Of a stretch of 64,000 nucleotides of DNA, positions 33,143 through 43,157 are shown one piece after another (position 1 is the stretch's first letter; each line of letters opens with the position of its first letter). Under the pieces are notes generated by a model. That model ran no database searches and was not told where the DNA came from. It saw only the letters and a program-made list of their open reading frames with translations. The position numbers and the translations under genes were made by a program. The stretch comes from CAWBRT01 sp963696525 (lineage in GTDB: Bacteria > Acidobacteriota > Terriglobia > Terriglobales > Acidobacteriaceae), in assembly GCA_963696525.1 (NCBI GenBank), contig CAVOKO010000012.1:744001-808000 (forward strand), read 5' to 3'.

Positions 33143-34687
33143 ATGGCTCAGATTAAAGCAGACGAGATTACGAAGCTCATTCGCGAGCAGATCGAAAACT
33201 ACGAATCCAAGATCACGGTCGACGAAGTCGGCACGGTGCTCTCGCTGGGCGATGGTATCGCCCGTATACACGGCCTGGAGAAAGTCATGGCCGGCGAGTT
33301 GCTTTCGTTCCCGCACGGCATCTCCGGAATCGCCATGAACCTGGAAGAAGACCAGGTTGGTTCGGTGCTGTTGGGCGATTACACGGAGGTGACAGAGGGC
33401 GACGAAGTTAAGCGCACCGGGCGAATCATGAGCGTTCCGGTGGGCGATGCCCTCATCGGCCGCGTGGTAGACGCCCTCGGACAGCCGATTGACGACAAAG
33501 GGCCGATCCAGACGGACCAATACAATCCCGTGGAGCGCATCGCTCCCGGCGTGATCGACCGTCAGCCGGTGCGCGAACCGATGGCAACGGGGCTGAAGGC
33601 CATCGATTCGATGATTCCCATTGGCCGCGGACAACGCGAGCTGATCATCGGCGATCGCCAAACCGGCAAGACAGCCATCGCGCTCGACACCATCATCAAC
33701 AATAAGGGCAAAGATCTGATCTGCATCTATGTGGCGATCGGCCAGAAGCGCTCGACGGTTGCCCAGGTGGTGAAGACGCTGGCGGACCACGGAGCCATGG
33801 ACTACACGGTGGTGGTCGTCGCCTCGGCCAGCGATCCGGCGCCCATGCAGTACATCGCGCCCTATTCGGGCACGGCTTTCGCCGAGTACTTTCGCGATAG
33901 CAAGCGTCATGCGCTGTGCATCTACGACGACCTTTCCAAGCACGCCGTGGCTTATCGCGAGATCTCTCTGTTGCTGCGCCGCCCGCCGGGGCGCGAAGCG
34001 TATCCGGGCGATGTTTTCTATCTCCACAGCCGCCTGCTGGAGCGGTCTTCGAAGCTGAGTGACGCCAACGGCGGCGGGTCCATCACCTCGCTGCCGATCA
34101 TCGAAACCCAGGCGGGCGACGTTTCGGCCTACATTCCGACCAACGTGATTTCGATTACCGACGGCCAGATTTTCCTGGAGGCCGACCTGTTCAACTCAGG
34201 CGTGCGTCCGGCGGTTAACGTCGGCATCTCGGTGAGCCGCGTCGGGTTCTCGGCGGCAATCAAGGCCATGAAGCAGGTAGGATCGAGCCTGAAGCTGGAG
34301 CTGGCGCAATATCGCGAGCTGGCGGCTTTTTCGCAGTTCGGCAGCGACCTGGACAAAGCGACCCAAGCGCAGTTGAATCGCGGCGCGCGCCTAGTGGAAG
34401 TGCTGAAGCAGGACCAATTCGAGCCGCTGCCGTTCAGCAAGCAGATTCTGATTATCTACGCCGGCACCAACGGATTCTTCGACGACCTGGCGGTCGAAGA
34501 AGTCGGACCGTTCGAGAAAGCGCTTTACGCGTACGTGGATGGCGCCAATCCCGGTCTGCTGCGCACGATCGAGGAAAAGAAGGCGCTCGATGACCAGATC
34601 AAAAACGATATGGTCGCGGCTATCAAGCAAGCCAAGGAGCGGTTCCTCGCGGATAAGGGCGAGAAAGCCAAAGCCGCAGCCCATTAA
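33143..34687 (+). CDS. atpA: ATP synthase subunit alpha
   Basis: 514 residues. F1 alpha, with non-catalytic nucleotide sites. Landmarks are AQIKADEITKLIREQIENYE, VLSLGDGIARIHGL, the P-loop GDRQTGKTAIALDTI, YVAIGQKRSTVAQVV, SGTAFAEYFRD and the ATP synthase alpha/beta signature in PAVNVGISVSRVGFSAA. ATG 33143 matches the family start; a TTG at 33089 would add 18 non-conserved residues. It is followed by atpG after 33 bp. Confidence 0.97.
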   Translation: MAQIKADEITKLIREQIENYESKITVDEVGTVLSLGDGIARIHGLEKVMAGELLSFPHGISGIAMNLEEDQVGSVLLGDYTEVTEGDEVKRTGRIMSVPVGDALIGRVVDALGQPIDDKGPIQTDQYNPVERIAPGVIDRQPVREPMATGLKAIDSMIPIGRGQRELIIGDRQTGKTAIALDTIINNKGKDLICIYVAIGQKRSTVAQVVKTLADHGAMDYTVVVVASASDPAPMQYIAPYSGTAFAEYFRDSKRHALCIYDDLSKHAVAYREISLLLRRPPGREAYPGDVFYLHSRLLERSSKLSDANGGGSITSLPIIETQAGDVSAYIPTNVISITDGQIFLEADLFNSGVRPAVNVGISVSRVGFSAAIKAMKQVGSSLKLELAQYRELAAFSQFGSDLDKATQAQLNRGARLVEVLKQDQFEPLPFSKQILIIYAGTNGFFDDLAVEEVGPFEKALYAYVDGANPGLLRTIEEKKALDDQIKNDMVAAIKQAKERFLADKGEKAKAAAH

Positions 34688-34720
34688 GGCTGTCCGGGAA
34701 CGGGCGAAAATTAAAGACCT

Positions 34721-35755
34721 ATGTCAAACATTCTCGACATCCGGCGGCGCATTCGCAGCGTGAAGAGCACGCGGCAGATTACCAAGGCCATGAAGATGGT
34801 TTCCGCGGCCAAGCTACGTCGCGCCCAGGAGCGTGCTTTGGCCGGGCGGCCGTACGCGCAGATGATCGCCAACGTGCTCAAGTCTCTGGTGCGGCGGGCC
34901 GACGTGGTTGACCCGGAGACCGGACAACCGCGCCATCCGCTGCTGGCCGAGCGGGCGGAAAAAACGCTTCTGCTGATCCTGGTAACCGGCGACCGTGGAC
35001 TGGCCGGGGGGTTCAATTCCAACATCATCAAAACGGCAGCGCGGTTTCTGGAAGCGAACGCGGGAAAGAATATCGATATCGAGTGCGTGGGGCGCAAGGG
35101 GCGCGATTTCTTCCGCCGGCGCTATCCCGCGGCCAATCCGGCGGAAGCGCGCCAGGCGCCGGTGCAGATCACGGGCGAACACATCGGAATGTTCAATCAG
35201 TTGAACTTCGCCGACGTGCAAAAGATTGCCGCAGACGTGATCGACCGCTACACGCGGGAAGAGATCGATTCGGTATACGTGGTGTTCAACGAATTCAAAT
35301 CGGTGATTGCGCAGAGGCTGGTGATCGACGAGGTGCTTCCGGTCAAGGAGATCGGAGAACGCGTGATCCGCGATGCGACCGAACTCAGCCCGGAGGAACG
35401 GGAGCGCGCCGGCGAGGCGGCCACTAGCGCCGGAGTGAGCCTGAAAGCACTTGACACCAGTGAAATGGATCGCCGTGCGGCACAGTTCGCAACCGCGGAC
35501 GTGGACTACATCTACGAGCAGAAGCCCGAAAGGCTCTTCCGTGACCTGCTGCCGAGGTATGTGATGATCGAGATCTACCGCGCCATGCTGGAGTCGGTGG
35601 CGGCCGAGCACGCGGCGCGCATGACGGCCATGGATTCGGCCAGCAACAACGCCGATGACATGATCGATTCGCTGACCCTCTCGATGAACCGGGCGCGCCA
35701 GGCTTCGATCACCAAGGAAATCATCGAAATCGTAAGCGGCGCGGCCGCACTATGA
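34721..35755 (+). CDS. atpG: ATP synthase subunit gamma
   Basis: 344 residues, about 50 longer than typical gamma (about 290). The N-terminal MSNILDIRRRIRSVKSTRQITKAMKMVSAAKL and C-terminal MTAMDSASNNADDMIDSLTLSMNRARQASITKEIIEIVSGAAAL coiled-coils that form the rotor shaft are canonical. TGDRGLAGGFNSNI marks the Rossmann-like part. The extra length lies in the region about residues 210-265 (EERERAGEAATSAGVSLKALDTSEMDRRAA), an insertion that might act as a latch, as in other gamma subunits. Confidence 0.95.
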   Translation: MSNILDIRRRIRSVKSTRQITKAMKMVSAAKLRRAQERALAGRPYAQMIANVLKSLVRRADVVDPETGQPRHPLLAERAEKTLLLILVTGDRGLAGGFNSNIIKTAARFLEANAGKNIDIECVGRKGRDFFRRRYPAANPAEARQAPVQITGEHIGMFNQLNFADVQKIAADVIDRYTREEIDSVYVVFNEFKSVIAQRLVIDEVLPVKEIGERVIRDATELSPEERERAGEAATSAGVSLKALDTSEMDRRAAQFATADVDYIYEQKPERLFRDLLPRYVMIEIYRAMLESVAAEHAARMTAMDSASNNADDMIDSLTLSMNRARQASITKEIIEIVSGAAAL

Positions 35756-35945
35756 CGAAAGAAGTTTCGAGTTTCATGTTTCGAGTTTCAAGTAACAAGT
35801 GCTTGGCTCGAAGAAACTCGGGAGAAATAGAAGAGCTTGGCCGTTTCGAGTACGAAAGGCCGTGCGCTTGAAACTGGAAACTGAGTTTCTCGAAACCTGA
35901 AACTGGAAACTTGAAACTGCTTTTCCGAACTGGAAATAACTTTCT
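35756..35945. repeat. GAAACT iteron-like repeats between atpG and atpD
   Basis: The gap is largely copies of a purine-rich heptamer in both orientations. The left part has TTTCGAGTTTC at about 35764 and again at about 35779. The right part has GAAACTGGAAACTGAG, GAAACCTGAAACTGGAAACT and TTGAAACTGC (about 35870-35920). The inverted arrangement allows long hairpins. atpD has only a weak ribosome-binding site at the end. Confidence 0.75.
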
Positions 35946-37388
<1,443 letters not shown>

Positions 37389-37421
37389 GCCGGCCACAAG
37401 TCGGCAACCGAGAACTGTGAA

Positions 37422-37832
37422 ATGGCTGAAACTCTGGAACTGGAAATCGTAACCCCGGAACGGCTGGTGGTCCACGAAAGCGTGGATGAGGTGCAGATCC
37501 CCGGACGCAGCGGGTATCTGGGCGTGCTTCCCGGTCATGCGCCGCTGATCACCGAGCTGGGAGTGGGCGAGATCACATTCCGTAGCGGCGGTACTACTAC
37601 ACGCCTGGCGGTGGCATGGGGATTCGCCGAGGTTCTCGCGAACAAGGTGACGATCCTGGCTGAAACCTGCGAGCGGGCCAACGAGATTGACGTGGCGCGC
37701 GCGCAACAGGCCAAGCAACGGGCCGAAGAAAAACTGCGCAGCCAAGCTCCAGACACCAACTACGACGAGGGCCAGAGCGCCCTCAAACGCGCCGAAACAC
37801 GCATCGAGGTGGCCGAAAAGGGCGGACATTAA
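37422..37832 (+). CDS. atpC: ATP synthase subunit epsilon
   Basis: 136 residues, normal for epsilon. The N-terminal beta sandwich begins LELEIVTPERLVVHESVDEVQIPGRSGYLGVLPGHAPLITELG. The C-terminal helical hairpin (ERANEIDVARAQQAKQRAEEKL, SALKRAETRIEVAEKGG) is the regulatory part that can inhibit ATP hydrolysis. It is the last gene of the operon; no a or c subunit gene is present at either end, so those must lie elsewhere. Confidence 0.95.
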   Translation: MAETLELEIVTPERLVVHESVDEVQIPGRSGYLGVLPGHAPLITELGVGEITFRSGGTTTRLAVAWGFAEVLANKVTILAETCERANEIDVARAQQAKQRAEEKLRSQAPDTNYDEGQSALKRAETRIEVAEKGGH

Positions 37833-37927
37833 GACGGCGCGGGCCAAATCACAGGAAAGCATTGCCAAGCCTCGGAACCAATCCGGGGCTTTCGCTTTCG
37901 CCTGCGACAGGCGGAAACACAAAGTTC

Positions 37928-38587
37928 ATGAAAATTAAAACAATCATAACCGGAGCAACGGGCATGGTCGGGGAAGGTGTCCTGATCGAGTGCCTGAACC
38001 ATTCCGACGTAGAGCAGGTTTTGGTCATCAATCGAAAGCCGGGAGGAGTGTCGCACCCGAAACTGCGTGAAATTGTTCATATTGATTTTTTCAATCTCGC
38101 GCCCATAGAGCAACAATTGATTGGATTCAACGCTTGCTTTTTTTGTCTGGGCGTATCGTCCGTAGGCATGAGCAAAGAGGAATATAAGCACATTACCTAC
38201 GACCTCACGCTGAACATGGCGCAGTTATTAGCGAAATTGAATCCGGAGATGACCTTTTGCTACGTAACGGGTGCGGGCACCGACAGTAGTGAACAAGGAC
38301 GAATTGCCTGGGCGCGCGTAAAAGGCGCTACGGAAAATGCCTTGATGCGGCTGTTCAAAAGGGCCTATATGTTCCGCCCCGGATTTATGAAAGCTACGTC
38401 GGGCCAGAAAAATGTGAAAAGTTATTACAAGTTTTTTGCCTGGCTCTACCCCATGGGCAAAGCACTTTACCCTGCGGGCTTTTGTACTTTGCAGGAAGTG
38501 GGGCTGGCTATGATCAACGCTGTCAGCAAAGGCTATCCTAGGCAAATTTTGGAAGTAAAGGACATCGTTAAGTTGGCAAAAACCTGA
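37928..38587 (+). CDS. NAD(P)-binding Rossmann-fold protein, epimerase-like
   Basis: 219 residues of the short-chain-dehydrogenase-like 'extended or atypical' group. TGATGMVGEGV is the dinucleotide-binding Gly-rich loop. YVTGAGTDSSEQGRIAWARVKG contains a Ser-(x)-Lys arrangement that replaces the usual Tyr-x-x-x-Lys, and MFRPGFM follows. It may be an oxidoreductase of unknown substrate. ATG 37928 is preferred; upstream frame residues are not family-like. It is noticeably less GC-rich than the flanking atp and hbd genes, which could indicate recent transfer. Confidence 0.75.
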   Translation: MKIKTIITGATGMVGEGVLIECLNHSDVEQVLVINRKPGGVSHPKLREIVHIDFFNLAPIEQQLIGFNACFFCLGVSSVGMSKEEYKHITYDLTLNMAQLLAKLNPEMTFCYVTGAGTDSSEQGRIAWARVKGATENALMRLFKRAYMFRPGFMKATSGQKNVKSYYKFFAWLYPMGKALYPAGFCTLQEVGLAMINAVSKGYPRQILEVKDIVKLAKT

Positions 38588-38687
38588 TGCAAAACCGACT
38601 CCATGAATGAAATAGAGAATTAACGTGGAACTGAGCGATTGATTGCCGGGCAGGTTGTAAACTTCTCTGGCTGGAATCGGGGTGAAA

Positions 38688-39551
38688 ATGGAGATCAAAA
38701 CGATTGGCGTGATCGGCGCTGGCACCATGGGCAACGGCATCGCGCATGTGTTTGCCAAGACGGGCTATGAGGTTGTGCTGATCGATATTGAACAGCGCTT
38801 GGTGGATCGCGGGGTGCAGGCCATCGCCAAGAACATGGAGCGCGAAGTCTCGCGGCAGAAGCTCACGGCCGGGCAGCGCGACGAGGCCCTGAAGCGGATT
38901 CGTCCGTCGATCTCTCGCCGCGACCTCGCCGGATGCGATCTGGTGGTGGAGGCGGCGAGCGAAAAATTCGAGATCAAGGCGGAAATCTTTCGCGACCTGG
39001 AGACGATTTGCCGCTCTGAAGTTATTCTCGCGTCGAACACCTCTTCGATTTCGATCACCAAGCTGGCAGGGGTCACGAAGCGGCCCGACAAAATTATTGG
39101 CATGCACTTTTTCAACCCCGTGCCGCTGATGAAACTGGTCGAGGTTATCCGCGGACTGGCGACCTCGGACGAGAGCTGCGAGACGGTGAAGGCGCTCGCG
39201 GAAAAGCTCGGCAAAACGCCGGTCGAGGTCAACGACGCGCCGGGTTTTGTTTCCAACCGCGTGCTTATGCCATTGATCAACGAGGCAATTTATGCGGTGA
39301 TGGAAGGCGTGGCGACGGCCGAGGCGGTCGACGAGGTGTTCAAACTGGGGATGGCGCATCCCATGGGGCCGCTGACGCTGGCCGATTTCATCGGGCTGGA
39401 TGTATGCCTGGACATCATGCGGGTTTTACAGTCTGGCTTGGGCGATCCAAAGTACCGGCCTTGCCCGTTGCTGATCAAGATGGTGGACGCCGGCTGGCTT
39501 GGCCGCAAGTCCGGACGCGGATTCTACAAGTACGATCAGCCGGGCGCGTAG
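38688..39551 (+). CDS. hbd: 3-hydroxybutyryl-CoA dehydrogenase
   Basis: 287 residues. NAD(P)-dependent oxidation of 3-hydroxyacyl-CoA. The N-terminal Rossmann motif IGVIGAGTMGNGIAHVFAKTGYEVVLIDI, VVEAASEKFEIKAEIF, LASNTSSISITKLA, the catalytic His region MHFFNPVPLMKLVEVI and the C-terminal APGFVSNRVLMPLINEAIYA, GMAHPMGPLTLADFIGLD and GRKSGRGFYKY are exact family hallmarks. GGGGTG lies close before ATG 38688 (a GTG at 38682 is the alternative). It serves butyrate, PHB or fatty-acid metabolism; no thiolase is adjacent. Confidence 0.95.
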   Translation: MEIKTIGVIGAGTMGNGIAHVFAKTGYEVVLIDIEQRLVDRGVQAIAKNMEREVSRQKLTAGQRDEALKRIRPSISRRDLAGCDLVVEAASEKFEIKAEIFRDLETICRSEVILASNTSSISITKLAGVTKRPDKIIGMHFFNPVPLMKLVEVIRGLATSDESCETVKALAEKLGKTPVEVNDAPGFVSNRVLMPLINEAIYAVMEGVATAEAVDEVFKLGMAHPMGPLTLADFIGLDVCLDIMRVLQSGLGDPKYRPCPLLIKMVDAGWLGRKSGRGFYKYDQPGA

Positions 39552-39697
39552 TGCGATTTTTCCCAAATTGGCAAGGCAGAGGCGATCTTCGCGGCAACCG
39601 GCTGCTTCCTTTTTCCGGGAAACGCTTCTAAACGGTTAGAAAGGGCCATGGACGACGGTTGTTCGTCTGCAAGAAATGGCACTCCGCTTAGACACTC

Positions 39698-40078
39698 ATG
39701 AGTAGCAATCCGAAGACGATGGCAGCGCCCGCGAAACCGGAAAAGAGCGATGCCCTGTTCTATGCGCTTGCGGTGGCACTCGGCATGTTCTGCGGCGTGG
39801 TGCACGTCGGCGTGCGCGACCCTTTGTTGACGGCTCTGAGCGTGCTGGCTTCGACCATGTTCCTGGGCTACATGCGCCCGTCCAGACCATGGCGATGGGT
39901 CTTGCTGGTCGGCCTTTTCGTTCCCGCCGTGATGACCGGCGCAAACCTGATGGGCTATTACAGGGATCTAAGCCGGGCGGGCCTGTACGGCTCGGCGCTG
40001 ATCATGCTGCCGGGGGTTGCGGGCGCTTTCGGCGGGCACTTTGGCCGCGCCTTCATGCGGGAGATGTTCGGTAAGTAG
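39698..40078 (+). CDS. small membrane protein, unknown
   Basis: 126 residues with about four hydrophobic segments: ALFYALAVALGMFCGVVHVGV, PLLTALSVLASTMFLGYM, WVLLVGLFVPAVMTGANLMGYY and LYGSALIMLPGVAGAFGGHFG. A Lys-rich N-terminus (NPKTMAAPAKPEKSD) is probably cytoplasmic. No family recognised. The 146-bp gap upstream holds nothing clear. Confidence 0.65.
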   Translation: MSSNPKTMAAPAKPEKSDALFYALAVALGMFCGVVHVGVRDPLLTALSVLASTMFLGYMRPSRPWRWVLLVGLFVPAVMTGANLMGYYRDLSRAGLYGSALIMLPGVAGAFGGHFGRAFMREMFGK

Positions 40079-40202
40079 ACCAGCTTCGCGAACGGTATTA
40101 TCGCCTGAACCAGCCGCTTCCCACTTAATTCCATCACCATTTTGCCTGTTAACTACTCTGTCACTATCTTGGACGGGGCAGGGCAAGCTATGCTGATGGC
40201 CA

Positions 40203-41006
40203 ATGGGCGTCTCGGTGACAGTTCTGGCGAGCGGTAGCGGGGGCAACAGCACGGTTGTAAGCTCCTCGCGCACCCGTCTGCTGATTGATTGCGGGCTCTC
40301 CTGCAAGGAGACGTTGCGGCGGCTGCACGCCAGCGGAATCGATCCGCGCAGCCTGACGGCAATTCTGATCACGCACGAACACACAGACCATGTGGGTGGA
40401 CTCCACGTAACCTCCAAAAAGCTGAGGATTCCGGTTTTCATGACGGGTGCGACGCACGGCGCCTGGCAGCAGAGCTGCAAGGACAGCGCCGGCAACCGGG
40501 TGAGAGCCGAGCGCTTGGAGTTGTTCGAGGCCGGGCGGCGCTTCGAGGTGGGCGATATCGGAGTGCTGCCGTTCACCATTCCGCACGACGCGGCCGACCC
40601 TGTGGGTTTCACCTTTGCCGCCGAGGGCATCAAGCTGGGGTACGCGACCGACCTCGGCTATCTGCCGGCGAGCGTACGGGAGCATCTGCGGGGATGCGCC
40701 GGCTTGGTGATCGAGTCCAACCATGACCTGGAGATGCTGCGCATCGGTCCTTATCCCTGGGCGGTCAAGCAACGGGTAATGAGTCGCGTCGGGCACCTGA
40801 GCAACGATGCACTCGCGGAATTTCTTGCGACCGATTATGATGGAGGGGCAGCATTCCTGATCCTGGCTCATCTGTCGGAGCAGAACAACCACCCGGAACT
40901 TGCCAGGACGGCGGCGGAGCGTGCCTTGGACGGACGCCGCGATCTCTGGAAGAACCGGATCCTACTGGCTTCACAAGATGATGGATTGCAAAGCATATCG
41001 CTGTGA
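40203..41006 (+). CDS. metallo-beta-lactamase-fold hydrolase, YycJ/WalJ-like
   Basis: 267 residues. The N-terminus VSVTVLASGSGGNSTVVSSSRTRLLIDCGLS is the diagnostic YycJ start. The metal-binding motif is THEHTDHVGGL, with further ligands in TIPHDAADPVGF, GYATDLG and IESNHD. YycJ proteins are proposed nucleases coupled to DNA replication and cell-wall regulation in Firmicutes. The exact substrate here is unknown. ATG 40203 has no strong ribosome-binding site. It is a single gene after the membrane protein. Confidence 0.88.
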   Translation: MGVSVTVLASGSGGNSTVVSSSRTRLLIDCGLSCKETLRRLHASGIDPRSLTAILITHEHTDHVGGLHVTSKKLRIPVFMTGATHGAWQQSCKDSAGNRVRAERLELFEAGRRFEVGDIGVLPFTIPHDAADPVGFTFAAEGIKLGYATDLGYLPASVREHLRGCAGLVIESNHDLEMLRIGPYPWAVKQRVMSRVGHLSNDALAEFLATDYDGGAAFLILAHLSEQNNHPELARTAAERALDGRRDLWKNRILLASQDDGLQSISL

Positions 41007-41057
41007 GGTAAATGCGATCGGCAAACGCAGGCGTTAACTTGGTGATGCGAACTCGAT

Positions 41058-41495
41058 ATGCAATGTATTGATCCGGTGGTAGGAAAGATCCTGGCGGGCT
41101 GGCGCTATGACATCTCGGGAATTACGCCCGAAATGCGCGTCGATTACGAGGCCCATCTGGCGGCTTGCGAATTCTGCCGCTCGCGCCAGCGTCTGCACCG
41201 GACCATCGATGTCGCCTTGATCGTGCTGGCTTCCGTGTCGGCCATGGTTTTCCTGCTGGCCTATGGAGTCATCCGCTACTTTGGCCCGCGTCACGCATTC
41301 ATTCTGGAGCTTGCGGCCGGTGCCGGATTCCTGCTCTCCACGCTGCTTTGGCTCATCGTCGCGGTTTCGACGCCGGCTCCGCTGGTGGTGGTGTACGCCG
41401 CCCGCACAGGGGCCCGGCTGGTCCACGACAAGCTGCCCGAACGGGTACGCGAACACATTCCGGAAGAGCTGCGGCTGCGCCTCGGCGGACAGTGA
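41058..41495 (+). CDS. putative zinc-finger membrane protein, unknown
   Basis: 145 residues. The N-terminal section MQCIDPVVGKILAGWRYDI with YEAHLAACEFCRS resembles the anti-sigma-factor zinc finger (HxxxCxxC). Two membrane helices follow (VALIVLASVSAMVFLLAYGVI and ILELAAGAGFLLSTLLWLIVAVS), then a basic C-terminus. A membrane-bound regulator is possible, but no sigma factor is adjacent. I see a reasonable ZAS-type pattern, with low certainty on function. Confidence 0.7.
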   Translation: MQCIDPVVGKILAGWRYDISGITPEMRVDYEAHLAACEFCRSRQRLHRTIDVALIVLASVSAMVFLLAYGVIRYFGPRHAFILELAAGAGFLLSTLLWLIVAVSTPAPLVVVYAARTGARLVHDKLPERVREHIPEELRLRLGGQ

Positions 41496-41551
41496 GCGCT
41501 TCCAGGCCGATGCGAGGAACCGCTGCAATTGATTATCAAAGCGAGGATCGA

Positions 41552-41800
41552 TTATTGTATGAGCTTCGTTTTTTTCGCTTCTATCTGCGCGATCATCGTT
41601 CGAAAAATTTCGATGTATAAATTAAGCTGCACAACGAATTCTTCCTCTGGCAAAGGCGATTCCGTGTGAACGCAAAAATCCGCGTCGTCCGCTTGCCGTG
41701 TGACAATGATCATCATCGGGATTCGTGAATTTTGCTCTTGAAGCGTGGCGCGAAGCTGGTCAAGTAGTGTTTTACTCGCACCCTTGAATTCGAAAGCCAT
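41552..41800 (-). CDS. small protein, unknown
   Basis: 82 residues starting MAFEFKGASKTLLDQLRATL. GGGAGAAG just before ATG 41800 fixes the start. The sequence has one hydrophobic beta segment (PMMIIVTRQ) and an amphipathic helix at the end (LNLYIEIFRTMIAQIEAKKTK). No family recognised. It is convergent with the zinc-finger gene and codirectional with pyrD, which ends 94 bp away. Confidence 0.6.
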   Translation of the reverse strand: MAFEFKGASKTLLDQLRATLQEQNSRIPMMIIVTRQADDADFCVHTESPLPEEEFVVQLNLYIEIFRTMIAQIEAKKTKLIQ

Positions 41801-41894
41801 TATCTTCTCCCTCTGCACAGTTCGTCTAGCTCGGCCCCGTCGCGCCAGAGCAGATATTGAACTAATGACTGCTGCGCGTGAGCATAAGAGCCCG

Positions 41895-42887
41895 CTAGGG
41901 CTCGATCATCCCGCCGATCAGCTCCCGGATGCTTTCTACGCGATGCTCCAGGCACCAGCGTTCCAAGGCGTCGACTAGCTTTTCGCAGGCGCAAGGGTCC
42001 CAGAAATTTACCGTGCCCACTCCGACGGCGACCGCTCCGGCCAGCAGGAACTCGACGATGTCTTCGGCGGTGCTGATGCCTCCCATGCCGATGACCGGAA
42101 GCTGGACGGCGCGGGCGGCCTCGTAAACCATGCGCAGCGCGATGGGCTTGATGGCGGGGCCGGAGAGTCCGGCGGTGACGTTGGCGATGCGTGGCAGGCG
42201 CGTCTCGGGATCGATGGCCATGGCGGTAAAGGTGTTGACCAGCGATATGGCGTCGGCGCCACCCTCCTCCGCCGCGCGGGCCATCTCCGGGATGCTGGTG
42301 ACATTAGGCGAAAGTTTAACGATGAGCGGCTGGCGCGCCGCGTGTTTTGCTACCCAGACCAGCTCTCTCAGCAGCGCCGGATCCTGTCCGAAGCTGATGC
42401 CGTCGTGGGCGGCGTTCGGGCAGGAGACGTTCAATTCGTAAGCGGCGATTCCTTCGCCCTCGTTGAGAATTTGAATTGTTTCCTCGTAATCGTTGACGGA
42501 GTAGCCGAAAACGTTGGCGATGACAACAATGTTGGGGATCTTCTGGAGGATCGGAAGTTTTTCTTCGAGGAAGGCACGGGCGCCAATGTTCTGCATCCCG
42601 ATGGCGTTCAGCATTCCGGCAGAGGTTTCCCACAGTCTGGGCGGCGGATTGCCCGGCATAGGCTCGCGCGAAAGGCCCTTGACGACGAAACCACCGAGCT
42701 GGTCGAGGGCAACCACGTCCTCGAATTCAACCCCGTAACCGAAAGTACCGGCGGCGGCCATGATCGGGTTCTTGAGCGTTATGCCGGCAAAGCTGGTGCT
42801 CATGTCCAGCGGCACCGGCGAGCGCCGGGAAGCAGAGGAAGGCGCGGAAGCCGCGGGTGTAGGCGTGCCGGGGGCCTTGGGATTCAT
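41895..42887 (-). CDS. pyrD: dihydroorotate dehydrogenase, class 1B-like
   Basis: 330 residues. Oxidises dihydroorotate to orotate in pyrimidine synthesis. Landmarks are FAGITLKNPIMAAAGTFGYG, VKGLSREPMPGNPPPRL, ELNVSCPNAAHDGISFG (catalytic Cys as in class 1), VKLSPNVTSIPEMA, SLVNTFTAMAIDPETRLPRI and PVIGMGGISTAEDIVEFLLAGA. The catalytic Cys rather than Ser indicates class 1, and 1B enzymes pair with an FeS PyrK. No pyrK is adjacent. There is an Ala/Pro-rich N-terminal extension of about 28 residues (PGTPTPAASAPSS), unlike most family members. Confidence 0.93.
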   Translation of the reverse strand: MNPKAPGTPTPAASAPSSASRRSPVPLDMSTSFAGITLKNPIMAAAGTFGYGVEFEDVVALDQLGGFVVKGLSREPMPGNPPPRLWETSAGMLNAIGMQNIGARAFLEEKLPILQKIPNIVVIANVFGYSVNDYEETIQILNEGEGIAAYELNVSCPNAAHDGISFGQDPALLRELVWVAKHAARQPLIVKLSPNVTSIPEMARAAEEGGADAISLVNTFTAMAIDPETRLPRIANVTAGLSGPAIKPIALRMVYEAARAVQLPVIGMGGISTAEDIVEFLLAGAVAVGVGTVNFWDPCACEKLVDALERWCLEHRVESIRELIGGMIEP

Positions 42888-43157
42888 GATCGCCTCGCCC
42901 CTATTTTCTCACGGCGCGCTGATAAGGTTCGGTTTGCAGAGCATTTACGGGGGTTGTGCTGGTACAGGCGCACGAACCACGGCACGTCTGGGACTCTCCC
43001 TCCCCACTACACGCGCAACTACGGCGCATGTTGGAGACCCCGGCCGCGCGTTTTTCAGCAGCCCGCCAGCCGGGTTTCCGGTATGTTAGAGAGTTATGCG
43101 TCCCGCGGGCATTTTGCCAGAGACGCGTTATTGGCCTGCTGGCCCTACTAGAGCCCT
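42888..43157. other. gap between pyrD and serS
   Basis: No gene seen. It contains a C-rich segment at about 42994-43043 and the CAGCAGCC right-end repeat at 43050-43069. serS has no strong Shine-Dalgarno at its ATG 43158. Confidence 0.5.
43050..43069. repeat. right-end copy of the CAGCAGCC element
   Basis: GTTTTTCAGCAGCCCGCCAG, matching the right ends of 2425-2550 and 16819-16938. As at 8031, a C-rich stretch precedes it and the left end is missing. Confidence 0.6.
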
